A DNA stretch of 26,465 nucleotides, from contig CANRHT010000001.1 in assembly GCA_947630465.1 (NCBI GenBank), positions 1-26,465 on the forward strand, given 5' to 3'. Both the position numbers and the translations under genes were made by a program. Position 1 is the stretch's first letter, and each line of letters begins with the position of its first letter. The notes under the pieces are model-generated. The model worked only from the letters and a program-made list of their open reading frames with translations. It ran no database searches and was not told the origin of the DNA. Positions 19,015 through 26,465 of this stretch are shown piece after piece. Origin of the DNA: an uncultured Pseudomonadaceae bacterium (GTDB taxonomy: Bacteria; Pseudomonadota; Gammaproteobacteria; Pseudomonadales; Pseudomonadaceae).

Positions 19015-19485
19015 GTGGCCAATCGACGTTACAGCTGCATTGCCTTAAGCAATCCAAAATCACCCACCAATGTGGGCTCAATTATGCGTGCCGCCGGTTG
19101 CTATGGCGTCAACAGCGTATTTTATACCGGCACCCGCTACGATCGCGCCAAAGACTTTATTACCGACACCAAAAAAGTCCATCAGGATGTACCACTGATT
19201 AATATTGATGACCTGCGCAAAATTTTACCGCTAGGCTGTATTCCAGTAGCGGTTGAATTGGTCGAAGGCGCGCGCCCACTACCGGAGTACACTCATCCGG
19301 ACCGCGCCCTGTATATTTTCGGCCCTGAAGATGGCTCATTGGATCAAGAGACTCGCGACTGGTGTGAAGATGTGGTCTACATCCCCACTGACGGCTGTAT
19401 GAATCTTGCAGCAACGGTCAATGTAGTGCTCTACGATCGCCTCGCCAAAGGTTTAAACACCCGCTCAGGCCCTTTGTTTAAATAG
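19015..19485 (+). CDS. SpoU/TrmH-type RNA 2'-O-methyltransferase
   Basis: This is a SPOUT-fold RNA ribose methyltransferase of 156 residues, using S-adenosylmethionine. The family motifs are in order: SNPKSPTNVGSIMRAAGCYG (motif 1), ALYIFGPEDGSLDQE (motif 2, knot and SAM binding), and IPTDGCMNLAATVNVVLYDRL (motif 3). There is no extra N-terminal RNA-binding domain, so it is the minimal form. Which RNA it modifies cannot be told. I start it at GTG 19015 (MANRRYSCIALSNPK). An in-frame ATG at 18928 is rejected because translation from it would run through the fumarase terminator. Only a weak CGAGAA lies before the GTG. It is convergent with the MFS gene, with 48 bases between. Confidence 0.85.
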   Translation: MANRRYSCIALSNPKSPTNVGSIMRAAGCYGVNSVFYTGTRYDRAKDFITDTKKVHQDVPLINIDDLRKILPLGCIPVAVELVEGARPLPEYTHPDRALYIFGPEDGSLDQETRDWCEDVVYIPTDGCMNLAATVNVVLYDRLAKGLNTRSGPLFK

Positions 19486-19533
19486 CTGGCCAACCACTGA
19501 GCAGCCATCATCAGGACGTTTTATGTGCACGCC

Positions 19534-20961
19534 TCAGGATGCAGACTCGTGCTTCAGCGGTTTAGGAAACTTACGTAAGCGCCATGCTGGCCATAGCGCT
19601 AATAAAAAAGCTAAACCCAGCAGCATAAATGTGCGCTCAAAGGCTTGTGTTTCAGCAGCAAAATCACCACCTAACGATTGATGCTGCCATTCAAGAAACA
19701 CTGTTAAGAGGTTAATCCCAAAAGCACCCCCGAGTTGGCGCACAAAGGTCACAGCACCCGCACCATAAGGCAACTCGTCGACTGTCAGGCTATCCAGCGA
19801 AGCAGTACTCAAGGCAGGCATAATCAAGCCCAGCCCCAAGCGCCCTAATGCAGCAATCACACAGAGCCAAAAAAACCCACTGCTAGCACCCCAAATCCCA
19901 AACCAAATCGACGATAACGCAAACAAAAACAACCCTACACACAACAACCATACAATAGCGATACGGTCACACAACCAACCACTGGCAAAGGATGCCAAGC
20001 CCAGTAACAGACCTGCAGGCAACAGCAAAGCACCGGCTTGCCCAGCACTGTAGCCATTAATAGTTTGTAAAAATAACGGTATTAAATAGGTTGAACCATA
20101 CAAACCCAACCCCAGCGCTAAAGCAATCCAGCTGGCACGTCGAAAGGCTGCCAGCCGCCATAAGCGCAGTGATAAAATCGGCTTTTTACTGTTTAACGTA
20201 CGCTTAAAAAACACCAGACTGCAGAGCAGCGTGATCAGTACTAACGTGGTCACACGCCAATCACCCCAGGCATAACGCTGCGCTTCTGAAATAGCGGCTA
20301 AACTGGCAAAAATAGCGGTGGTCAACATCACAAAAGACAGCACATCTAAACGCTTGGGTTGCGCATGCTTTTCATCAGGCAGCAACCAATGTCCAGCCGC
20401 CATCAATACAAAACAGACCGGTAGCGGCAGCCAAAATGCGGACATCCAGCCAAAGTGATCAATCAAATAACCACCCACCGTTGGCCCTACACTCGGCGCG
20501 ATCATTAAGCCTAAACCATAGATACCTAGCGCGGTACCGCGCCCGCCACCCGCATAGACCCGAAAAATCAGCACAGTCGCCAACGGCTGAATAATGCCTG
20601 CACTGGCACCTTGTAAAATACGCAGCACAATCAACTGCCAGCCGTCAGTGGCCAATAAAGCTGCGATCGAGCAGATGACAAACAAACCAATGCTGACCTG
20701 CACAGTGTTGCGAGAGCCAAACTGAGCCTGCGCCCAAGCGGACAATAATAAACCTGCGGTCATCGCTGCTAAAAAGCCCGTAGCCAGCCACTGCGCCATC
20801 GGACGCCCCATCACAAACTCATCCATGATGGCCGGTAGCGCCACGTTAATACTGGTGGATGACAACACCATCACCATGCTGCCGAGCATTAAAACGCCTA
20901 ACAGCCAAACACGATAAAGCGCACCAAAACGCGCATTTAAGCTGGCAAGATCACGCTTCAT
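19534..20961 (-). CDS. MFS multidrug efflux transporter, DHA2 (EmrB/QacA) type
   Basis: This is a proton-driven exporter of the major facilitator superfamily, 475 residues with about 14 membrane segments, as expected for DHA2. TM1 carries the family pattern SSTSINVALPAIMDEF. Later come LRILQGASAGIIQPLATVLIF (motif C-adjacent region) and GLGLMIAPSVGPTVGGYLIDHFGW, matching motif C. A central region around residues 190-260 adds the two extra helices. No separate HlyD-type adaptor is present, so it probably exports to the periplasm alone. The start at 20961 overlaps the marR stop by 11 bases, implying coupled expression and repression by MarR. Substrates cannot be predicted. Confidence 0.9.
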   Translation of the reverse strand: MKRDLASLNARFGALYRVWLLGVLMLGSMVMVLSSTSINVALPAIMDEFVMGRPMAQWLATGFLAAMTAGLLLSAWAQAQFGSRNTVQVSIGLFVICSIAALLATDGWQLIVLRILQGASAGIIQPLATVLIFRVYAGGGRGTALGIYGLGLMIAPSVGPTVGGYLIDHFGWMSAFWLPLPVCFVLMAAGHWLLPDEKHAQPKRLDVLSFVMLTTAIFASLAAISEAQRYAWGDWRVTTLVLITLLCSLVFFKRTLNSKKPILSLRLWRLAAFRRASWIALALGLGLYGSTYLIPLFLQTINGYSAGQAGALLLPAGLLLGLASFASGWLCDRIAIVWLLCVGLFLFALSSIWFGIWGASSGFFWLCVIAALGRLGLGLIMPALSTASLDSLTVDELPYGAGAVTFVRQLGGAFGINLLTVFLEWQHQSLGGDFAAETQAFERTFMLLGLAFLLALWPAWRLRKFPKPLKHESAS

Positions 20962-21388
20962 TAATCTGTTCTAAATGAGCCAGCATGCGCAGATGTATGG
21001 CTTGGCAGTGCTGAATATCAGCTTCAGAAATATCTGCAAAAATCTCGCGACGCAGCGATGTGGCAATGGCTTCAATTTTATCAATCAGGGCAAAGGCGGG
21101 AGTGGTTAAAGCTATTTTTTTAATGCGACGATCACCTGGATCAATCTGACGCTCAATCAATTGTTGCGCCTCTAACCCATCCAGTAAACGCGCTAAAGTT
21201 GGATTTTCAACACCGACGCTGTTTGCCAGCTCACCTTGCGTGGGCTTCTGTGTGGTGCGAGCTAAATGCAGTAATACCAGCCAACGTGCTTGTGACAAAC
21301 CGAGTCCAGCTAAGCGTCGATCAAGCTCTGCACGCCATGCACGGGATAAATGTGCAATCTGCATTCCAAAGCGGTGCTGTTCATACAT
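20951..21388 (-). CDS. MarR family transcriptional regulator
   Basis: This is a 145-residue winged-helix regulator of the MarR/SlyA type, normally a dimer whose DNA binding is relieved by small ligands. The DNA-binding part covers about 30-95: LSQARWLVLLHLARTT, QGELANSVGVENPTLARLLDGLE as the recognition helix region, and the wing IERQIDPGDRRIKKIALT. The start MYEQHRFG at 21388 is chosen because AGGAG lies about 11 bases upstream; the frame reaches a TTG at 21409 that precedes the ribosome-binding site. It is transcribed with the overlapping MFS exporter, a classic repressor-pump pair. A 20-base palindrome at 21410-21429 is the likely operator. Confidence 0.9.
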   Translation of the reverse strand: MYEQHRFGMQIAHLSRAWRAELDRRLAGLGLSQARWLVLLHLARTTQKPTQGELANSVGVENPTLARLLDGLEAQQLIERQIDPGDRRIKKIALTTPAFALIDKIEAIATSLRREIFADISEADIQHCQAIHLRMLAHLEQINEA

Positions 21389-21409
21389 TATGGCGCGGTC
21401 TCCTAGCAA

Positions 21410-21429
21410 ATGCTTAGGCTGCTAAGTAT
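21410..21429 (-). promoter_or_regulatory. Candidate MarR operator overlapping the marR -10
   Basis: ATGCTTAG (21410-21417) and CTAAGTAT (21422-21429) form an inverted repeat with one mismatch around GCTG, 21 bases upstream of the marR start. On the minus strand a TATACT -10-like hexamer (21425-21430) lies within it. The size and symmetry fit MarR-family operators, and the position would allow autorepression. I found no clear -35. Confidence 0.55.
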
Positions 21430-21459
21430 ACCGATATTCAAACAAGCTTCTAGCAAAGA

Positions 21460-21496
21460 ACCTCCGCCTTATGTCGTACAAGACCTAGACGGAGGT
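21460..21496 (-). repeat. Inverted repeat downstream of the small periplasmic protein gene
   Basis: ACCTCCG (21460-21466) and CGGAGGT (21490-21496) are exact reverse complements with a 23-base loop, 7 bases beyond the stop of the gene at 21504-21878. A short T-rich TTCTTTG follows on the minus strand. It could be a weak terminator, or just chance. Confidence 0.3.
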
Positions 21497-21503
21497 GGAT
21501 AAA

Positions 21504-21878
21504 TCACTTAATAACAGTACGTGCTGCTTCTAAGTAAGCCGGCGCTGCTTCTTTAAGCGCATCACGATTGAAGGTTTCTGAAGCCACGTGAACTTTTTCT
21601 AGTGTCTCTGCCAGCTCTTCTAAATCAATATTGATTTTTTCTAAAGCATTTTCCAAAGTGTAGGTCAGCTCATGCACAGTACCTAAATCTGCATCAGTCA
21701 GCTCACCGCTGAGTACTTTTTCTAAGCGCGTGTTGTACTCAGAAAAGTTAGCGACTGCTGTTTTTAAATCTGGAGCAGCCAAGCCTTGAAAGTGATCAGG
21801 ACGCTCATCATCAGCCATTGCCACACCTGCAAACGCAACACTTGCCGCTAATACAGCACCTTGAATTAATTTCTTCAT
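21504..21878 (-). CDS. Small secreted helical protein (DUF6746-like), Fur-box upstream
   Basis: This is a 124-residue protein with a clear signal peptide (MKK, hydrophobic core, likely cut after GVAMA at residue 22), so it is probably periplasmic. The mature part starts DDERPDHFQG and is almost all helical, with TVHELTYTLENALEKIN and KVHVASETFNRD. It has no cysteine. Three histidines (H29, H69, H97) sit in what look like conserved positions. It resembles a family I know as DUF6746, a name from memory that should be checked. It has a rough four-helix look like cytochrome b562, but I see no Met/His haem-ligand pair at the expected ends. The start at 21878 has AAGGAA 6 bases upstream. A Fur box lies about 80 bases upstream. 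Function is unknown; iron or metal stress is an inference. Confidence 0.8.
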   Translation of the reverse strand: MKKLIQGAVLAASVAFAGVAMADDERPDHFQGLAAPDLKTAVANFSEYNTRLEKVLSGELTDADLGTVHELTYTLENALEKINIDLEELAETLEKVHVASETFNRDALKEAAPAYLEAARTVIK

Positions 21879-21957
21879 GATATTCCTTAATACTCTTTAA
21901 GTAGTGATTTAAGTGATGTTTTAAGTGGAGCTAAATTTATCAGAACAACAAGCTAAT

Positions 21958-21976
21958 GGGAATCATTATCATTATG
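21958..21976 (-). promoter_or_regulatory. Fur box upstream of the small periplasmic protein gene
   Basis: On the minus strand this reads CATAATGATAATGATTCCC, matching the 19-base Fur consensus GATAATGATAATCATTATC at 15 of 19 positions by eye. Further NATNAT hexamers continue on one side. It lies 80 bases upstream of the start codon at 21878, and hexamers such as CATAAT and GATAAT could double as a -10. Fur repression under iron-replete conditions is the natural prediction. Confidence 0.65.
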
Positions 21977-22048
21977 ATTAGCTGAAAAATAAGACTCATC
22001 ACTGCATCTGCTACACCAGCAAACCCACATCACATAAACAGCAGACAA

Positions 22049-22079
22049 AAAAATACCCCGAACCAGTCGGGGTATTTTT
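22049..22079 (-). terminator. Intrinsic terminator after actP
   Basis: AAAAATACCCCGA (22049-22061) pairs perfectly over 13 bases with TCGGGGTATTTTT (22067-22079) across a 5-base loop, and on the minus strand extra T's follow (A-run from 22047). It starts 36 bases beyond the actP stop and insulates the Fur-box promoter downstream. The T-runs on both sides would let it work in either direction. Confidence 0.92.
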
Positions 22080-22115
22080 AGCATGACGTTAATGTTAACC
22101 GCCATATGTTACATC

Positions 22116-23777
22116 TTAGTGGTCTTGTGCACCTGAGCGACCGATACCTGTCTGACTACGTACAGTCAGTGCAGTAAATGCATCACGCTCTTTAACAGCA
22201 CGTGCACTCTTATCGGTTACAGAGAAGAACCAAATCGCCAAGAACGCTAATGGGATCGAGAAGATACCTGGGTTCGAGAACGGAGTGATTGGTTCAGCAT
22301 TACCGAACACATCAACCCAAACGGTCTTACTCAGAACAACCCATAGTGTTGCAAAGATTAAGCCTAAGAAACCACCGATGGTTGCACCGCGAGTGGTACA
22401 TCCGCGCCATGAGACCGACAGCACCAACACTGGGAAGTTAGCACTAGCTGCGATAGCAAAGGCCAGACCCACCATGAAGGCAACGTTTTGATCTTCAAAG
22501 ACAATACCCAGCAGTACCGCCAAGACACCTAATACAAGAATAGAGATCTTAGAGATTTTCATTTCTTGCTTTTCAGTTGAACGTCCACGTGCAATCACGT
22601 TGGCGTACAAGTCGTGAGCAATTGCCGCAGCACCTGCAAGAGCCAGACCCGCAACTACCGCAACGATGGTTGCGAAAGTTACTGCAGCCATAAAGCCTAA
22701 CAGCAAGCTACCACCCACAGCATTCGACAGGTGTACTGCCGCCATGTTGGTACCACCAATCAACGCGGTCAACATGTTGCTGTTATCGCCAAGTAGACCG
22801 TTGTAGAACTCGGGGTGACGAACAAGCAGAGCAACCGCACCGAAACCAATAATAAAGGTTAACAGGTAGAAGTAACCGATAAAGCTACTGGCCCAGATCA
22901 CAGACTTACGTGCTTCTTTCGCACTTGATACGGTAAAGAAGCGCATCAGAATGTGCGGCAGACCTGCAGTACCAAACGCTAGAGCCAAACCAAGTGACAG
23001 TGCGTTGAGTGGGTTACCACTGACTAGTGCGCCCGGAGCCACTAAACTTTCACCGGACGGGTGAACGCTTACAGCTTCAGCCAACAATGCATCTGGGTTC
23101 CAGTTAAAGGCCATTAATACTAAGGCCGCTAACAAGGTACCACCCGCTAGCATCAGTACGGCTTTAATGATTTGTACCCATGTGGTCGCGGTCATACCGC
23201 CGAAGAACACATAGATCATCATTAAGGCACCGATAATGATCACTGAGATTTTGTACTCAAGACCAAACAGCAGCACGATTAATTTACCCGCACCTACCAT
23301 TTGTGCAATCAGGTACAGCGCAATAATTAACAGTGAAGCACTGGCAGCCAGTACACGCATTGGTGTTTGCTCTAAGCGGAACGCAGTTACGTCAGCAAAG
23401 TTAAAACGACCCAAGTTACGTAAACGCTCAGCAACCAAGAACATCACTACCGGCCAACCGAACAAGAAGCCAATCGCATAAATGATGCCGTCAAAACCAC
23501 TGACATACACCATACCGGCGATACCAAGGAAGGATGCTGCGGAAATATAGTCACCGGCAATGGCTAGACCGTTCTGGAAACCGGAAATACCACCACCAGC
23601 GGTATAGAAGTCAGACGTGGTTTGCGTTTTACGCGCAGCCCACCAAGTAATCACCATGGTTCCAGCGATAAACAATAGAAACATGACAATCGCAGAGGTA
23701 TTAGCTTGACCCGTTGCCGCAAATGCAGGCTGAGCAAACAATGATAAAAGCGCAGTGCTTAAAAGAAACTTTTTCAT
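22116..23777 (-). CDS. actP: Acetate/cation symporter ActP
   Basis: ActP is a sodium:solute symporter (SSS/SLC5) family permease importing acetate and other short carboxylates. The 553-residue protein begins with a cleavable-looking signal segment ([20 protein letters not shown]) as in E. coli ActP, followed by about 13 membrane helices. Family features include [35 protein letters not shown], near the N-terminus, [18 protein letters not shown], and [16 protein letters not shown]. The ATG at 23777 overlaps the upstream stop (ATGA), so translation is coupled with yjcH. No acs gene accompanies the pair here, unlike in E. coli (acs-yjcH-actP). A strong terminator follows. Confidence 0.95.
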   Translation of the reverse strand: MKKFLLSTALLSLFAQPAFAATGQANTSAIVMFLLFIAGTMVITWWAARKTQTTSDFYTAGGGISGFQNGLAIAGDYISAASFLGIAGMVYVSGFDGIIYAIGFLFGWPVVMFLVAERLRNLGRFNFADVTAFRLEQTPMRVLAASASLLIIALYLIAQMVGAGKLIVLLFGLEYKISVIIIGALMMIYVFFGGMTATTWVQIIKAVLMLAGGTLLAALVLMAFNWNPDALLAEAVSVHPSGESLVAPGALVSGNPLNALSLGLALAFGTAGLPHILMRFFTVSSAKEARKSVIWASSFIGYFYLLTFIIGFGAVALLVRHPEFYNGLLGDNSNMLTALIGGTNMAAVHLSNAVGGSLLLGFMAAVTFATIVAVVAGLALAGAAAIAHDLYANVIARGRSTEKQEMKISKISILVLGVLAVLLGIVFEDQNVAFMVGLAFAIAASANFPVLVLSVSWRGCTTRGATIGGFLGLIFATLWVVLSKTVWVDVFGNAEPITPFSNPGIFSIPLAFLAIWFFSVTDKSARAVKERDAFTALTVRSQTGIGRSGAQDH

Positions 23778-24082
23778 TCCACGTCCCTCATAATCGCTTC
23801 TAACAAAGGATCGAAGATTTTATTCGAGAAGTAGGTGTACAGCGCAATCATAATGACTGCACTAAATACCACTAAAATCCCAGTAAGCACACCCACACTC
23901 ATCGTCCAGCCTTCACCGATAGGCTGTGCGAACACGTCTGGCATATACGCGAGCGTCAGAATAAAGCCTGAGTAGATCACTAATGCGACGACAAAGAACG
24001 ACATACTAACTTTAGTACGGCGCTGGACCAACTCCGCATATTTGGGGTGTTTTAACACCTTATCAACAACTGTATCTTGCAT
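23774..24082 (-). CDS. yjcH: DUF485 family inner-membrane protein YjcH
   Basis: This small membrane protein of 102 residues (E. coli YjcH 104) is encoded with ActP in many bacteria; its exact role is unknown but a helper for the symporter is usually assumed. Two membrane helices are visible (about 27-47, [19 protein letters not shown], and 62-85, [20 protein letters not shown]), flanked by [15 protein letters not shown] and the [13 protein letters not shown] end typical of DUF485. The start [13 protein letters not shown] at 24082 has AGGAGA about 9 bases upstream; the frame runs 13 codons further without a ribosome-binding site. It is the first gene of the yjcH-actP operon. A 465-base non-coding stretch lies upstream. 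Confidence 0.93.
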   Translation of the reverse strand: MQDTVVDKVLKHPKYAELVQRRTKVSMSFFVVALVIYSGFILTLAYMPDVFAQPIGEGWTMSVGVLTGILVVFSAVIMIALYTYFSNKIFDPLLEAIMRDVE

Positions 24083-24276
24083 TTTAATTCTCCTACTCAA
24101 CCAGTGTTGCCCAGTGAGCATATTTTATTGTTATCACTTACATGCAGGACTCAAGCAACCCAGCACTAGGCTGCGAATTGAACATTTACATTTATTGTGA
24201 TTTTCATGATCGTTATCTCTAGCTTTAGAGCTTAAGACGGGTTCAATAACCGCCGAAGCCCTTAAGATGCTGCGAA

Positions 24277-24292
24277 GCACTATCCATAGTGC
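24277..24292. promoter_or_regulatory. Palindrome upstream of yjcH-actP, candidate activator site
   Basis: GCACTAT (24277-24283) and ATAGTGC (24286-24292) are perfect reverse complements with a 2-base centre, about 195 bases upstream of the yjcH start. The size fits a dimeric regulator. ErdR is a candidate by known regulation of actP in Pseudomonas, but I do not know its site well enough to match it. Confidence 0.35.
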
Positions 24293-24473
24293 AAGAGATT
24301 ATATTCAGTACAGCGCAACACATTGCTCCGCACTCAATACATGGGTTGCTAATGTAAAGATTACTGCGCAAACAAATAGCAGACCTTGGTCTAGATTCCG
24401 ACTATTGTCTCAATAAAAACAACGCATTAGCCCTAGCAAATGAGAAACCACTGGATATTCATGGCGTAAAAAT

Positions 24474-24516
24474 AAAAAAACCCCGAGAACTGCATGGATT
24501 AGCAGCGCTCAGGGTT
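24474..24516 (-). terminator. Intrinsic terminator after the chemoreceptor gene
   Basis: On the minus strand AACCCTGAG pairs with CTCGGGGTT (arms 24508-24516 and 24479-24487, one G-U pair), with an inner stem CTGC/GCAG (24502-24505 and 24490-24493), followed by seven T's (A-run 24474-24480). It lies 31 bases after the stop codon. Confidence 0.88.
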
Positions 24517-24547
24517 GTTCAGCTCAAGCAACAGCCTACAGAAAAAC

Positions 24548-26197
24548 CTAGGTCTTGAAGTGGCTCAGTAGATCTTGCAGAGCATTGGCTAAGCGCGCTA
24601 CTTCTTGACTCGCCTCAGTGGTCTGCAATGCACCATCGGTGGTCTCATTGGTTAAGTCATTGATCGCTACAACAGAACGGGTGATTTCCTCACTGACAGC
24701 ACTCTGCTCTTCTGCAGCGCTGGCAATTTGTACGTTCATATCGTTAATAGTGCTAATGGCTTTAACAATGGATTCCAAGCACGCTGTGGTTTTTAAGGTC
24801 TGCTCAACACCGGCTCGTGCCTGTGTACGTCCAGTTTCCATGGCATCCACTGCTTGCGATGCACCACGCTGCAAGCGCTCAACCATATCGTTGATCTCTT
24901 GCGTTGACTTCTGTGTGCGCGAAGCTAGGGTGCGTACTTCATCAGCAACAACCGCAAAGCCTCGTCCTGCCTCACCGGCACGTGCCGCTTCAATTGCAGC
25001 GTTCAGCGCCAGCAAGTTGGTTTGCTCAGCAATACTGCGAATCACGTCAAGTACGCTACCAATTTCCTCACTGTCTTTAGCTAAGGACTCAATCACACCA
25101 GTTGCATGCTCCACCGCTGAGGCTAAGCTCTCAATGGCATCGATGGTTTGCAGTGATACATCACGCCCCACAATCGCTTCTTCATCAGCATGGTGTGCAG
25201 CATCTGCAGCCAAGCTCGCACTACGCGCCACTTCACTGGCGGTTGCATGCATTTCATTCATCGCCGTAGCGACCTGGGAAATCTCACTCTGCTGCTTGCG
25301 CATGCTTTCGCTGGTATTAACGGTGACAACTGAAGTCTCCTCACTGGCTGCAGCCAATTGCTCAGAAGAGCGATCCACATCATGCAACGCTGTTTGGAAA
25401 CGCTCACTCATATTGTTAAAGCCGACAGCAATTGCTCGCAGTTCGTCATTGCTCGCGTAGTTAACCCGTACTGTTGTATCACCTGAAGCCAGTTTTTCTG
25501 AGGCATCACGCAAGAGGTCAACTGCATTTTGGATACTGGAAATCACACGCATCGCCAACAGAATAATTAAAGCACCACCCAGCACCATCACGAAAATAAA
25601 CAACTTAACAGTTTGCTTATACCGCAACTCGCCCTCAACAAACTCATTCAGTGCTTCAGCCATCAAGCTTTCACTTAACTGCCCCATCACCGCACGAATA
25701 TCAGTCAATGCTGGATTAATTTTAGTCAAAATAATTTCGTTGGCACGGTAGTAATTGCCATTATTTAACGCTTGCACCGAACTGTTAATACCCTCAATAC
25801 GCAACTCATCAGCCGCTGCTTTTAGGCTATCAACCAAACGCTTATTTTCTGGCGTAAACTTCTGACCATCAAGCTGCATCCACGCTTTACGATTCTCCTC
25901 TTGCACCATCAAAATAACATCAGTGTGCTGGGCAACCGGGTGGTTATGCATATCTAAAAATTCAGAGTTTGGCTCATGCTGCAGCGCTAACAGCAATTCA
26001 GTACGTGAGCGCGTCATACCAGCAAACACATCATCGAGTGTTTTCATCGGTACCATACGTTCTTTGTAGATATGTTCTAACTCTTTATTAAGCGTGTTAA
26101 TCCCTGTCAGCCCTACTACACCAACAAGTACAAAAAGTATAAAAGCAATGCCTGTGAGAAGCATCAGGCGCGCTTTAAGAGATATTTTATTGAGCAT
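24548..26197 (-). CDS. Methyl-accepting chemotaxis protein
   Basis: This is a transmembrane chemoreceptor of 549 residues. It has a cytoplasmic stub, TM1 (about 11-33), a periplasmic ligand domain (about 34-195) of the four-helix-bundle type judged by its length and helical character, TM2 (about 197-217), a HAMP domain (about 218-270), and a long cytoplasmic signalling coiled coil. The highly conserved hairpin tip is intact at about 388-425: [21 protein letters not shown] and [17 protein letters not shown]. There is no C-terminal NWETF-type CheR-binding pentapeptide; the protein ends LSHFKT. The start at 26197 has AAGGAAG upstream. It is monocistronic with its own terminator. The ligand is unknown; nearby actP-yjcH makes a small organic acid a tempting but weak guess. 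Confidence 0.93.
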   Translation of the reverse strand: MLNKISLKARLMLLTGIAFILFVLVGVVGLTGINTLNKELEHIYKERMVPMKTLDDVFAGMTRSRTELLLALQHEPNSEFLDMHNHPVAQHTDVILMVQEENRKAWMQLDGQKFTPENKRLVDSLKAAADELRIEGINSSVQALNNGNYYRANEIILTKINPALTDIRAVMGQLSESLMAEALNEFVEGELRYKQTVKLFIFVMVLGGALIILLAMRVISSIQNAVDLLRDASEKLASGDTTVRVNYASNDELRAIAVGFNNMSERFQTALHDVDRSSEQLAAASEETSVVTVNTSESMRKQQSEISQVATAMNEMHATASEVARSASLAADAAHHADEEAIVGRDVSLQTIDAIESLASAVEHATGVIESLAKDSEEIGSVLDVIRSIAEQTNLLALNAAIEAARAGEAGRGFAVVADEVRTLASRTQKSTQEINDMVERLQRGASQAVDAMETGRTQARAGVEQTLKTTACLESIVKAISTINDMNVQIASAAEEQSAVSEEITRSVVAINDLTNETTDGALQTTEASQEVARLANALQDLLSHFKT

Positions 26198-26465
26198 GCA
26201 GTTCTTCCTTAGCCGCGGTCTTGCAGCGCGTCGGTTTAATTTTCAGTGTTAGAATATCATTAATCATAGCGTTATCTCAGCATCTTTATCCGATAAACAA
26301 TGACACTGTGCCTTTATTTACAATGCGCGTCATATCGTCACAGACCGCTCGTAAAGGTGACACTTTTTGTTCATTTGCCTAGCTCCATCTAGCCTTAGAT
26401 CAAAAAGAACTTACACAAGAGCAACAGCCCACTTGTACGTTATATCGACCTGCAGGATAATGTGT

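Larger units (their letters stand above)
24083..24547. other. Non-coding stretch between yjcH and the chemoreceptor gene
   Basis: This 465-base AT-rich region holds the 5' region of yjcH-actP and, at its far end, the chemoreceptor terminator. I see no supported gene; a 26-codon plus-strand ORF from the ATG at 24142 has no ribosome-binding site. It contains a perfect 7-base inverted repeat at 24277-24292, a smaller one (CTCTA-GCTT-TAGAG, 24217-24230), and a single TGTGA half-site at 24196-24200. I found no sigma-54 -24/-12 pair. Confidence 0.6.

Noticed and set aside
21504..21878. Calling the small secreted protein a cytochrome b562
   Set aside because: Size, signal peptide and helices fit loosely, but I cannot see the Met near the N-terminus of the mature protein and the His near the C-terminus that bind haem in that family.
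24196..24211. A CRP/Vfr-type site (TGTGA-N6-TGATC) upstream of yjcH
   Set aside because: Only the left half matches the TGTGA-N6-TCACA consensus; the right half matches 2 of 5 bases.
24618..25460. A 280-codon open frame on the plus strand opposite the chemoreceptor gene
   Set aside because: It is antisense to the conserved signalling domain, has a Ser/Ala-rich composition typical of a shadow frame, and has no ribosome-binding site or recognisable domain.

Overview
The window is ordinary bacterial chromosome, densely coding, with no rRNA, tRNA, CRISPR array, insertion sequence or phage genes that I can see. Protein similarities recalled from memory (MetR, ErdR, DgkA, Orn, HisC/D/G, MurA, Mla, SlyD-like, AckA, Pta, class I fumarase) and several gene orders (slyD-ackA-pta-acyltransferase; mlaFEDCB-ibaG-murA-hisG-hisD-hisC; dgkA next to erdR) point to Pseudomonadaceae. 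The AT-leaning composition is lower in GC than typical Pseudomonas, so a low-GC lineage near Denitrificimonas or Thiopseudomonas is my inference. No database search was run.

Layout. 1-1.1 kb: an alanine-rich coiled-coil protein of unknown function (+). 1.2-2.1 kb: metR (+), convergent with dgkA. 2.1-3.2 kb: erdR-dgkA (-). 3.5-11.9 kb: a long minus-strand unit, mlaF-mlaE-mlaD-mlaC-mlaB-ibaG-murA-hisG-hisD-hisC-orn, tightly packed from mlaF to hisG, then with hairpin-bearing gaps between the his genes, and ending in a terminator after orn. 12.1-12.6 kb: a SlyD-type prolyl isomerase (-), divergent from ackA-pta (+, 12.8-16.1 kb). 16.3-17.2 kb: a YihG-like acyltransferase (+). 17.4-18.9 kb: class I fumarase (+). 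19.0-19.5 kb: a SpoU-type RNA methyltransferase (+). 19.5-21.4 kb: a marR-MFS efflux pair (-) with a palindrome at its promoter. 21.5-21.9 kb: a small secreted helical protein (-) behind a good Fur-box match. 22.1-24.1 kb: yjcH-actP, an acetate symporter pair (-). 24.5-26.2 kb: a methyl-accepting chemotaxis protein (-).

How the genes fit together. Acetate is a recurring theme. ActP imports acetate, AckA-Pta interconverts acetate and acetyl-CoA, fumarase belongs to the TCA cycle that burns it, and ErdR is known in Pseudomonas as a regulator of ethanol/acetate use. The mla-ibaG-murA segment concerns the envelope (phospholipid transport and peptidoglycan precursor) and shares a strand and probably transcripts with three histidine-biosynthesis genes and the oligoribonuclease.

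I did not find a convincing new multi-gene system. The observations most worth following are regulatory: the Fur box before the small periplasmic protein, the palindromes upstream of erdR, marR and yjcH-actP, and overlapping alternative hairpins at the fumarase promoter. Starts were chosen from ribosome-binding sites and family N-termini, and often lie inside longer open frames.
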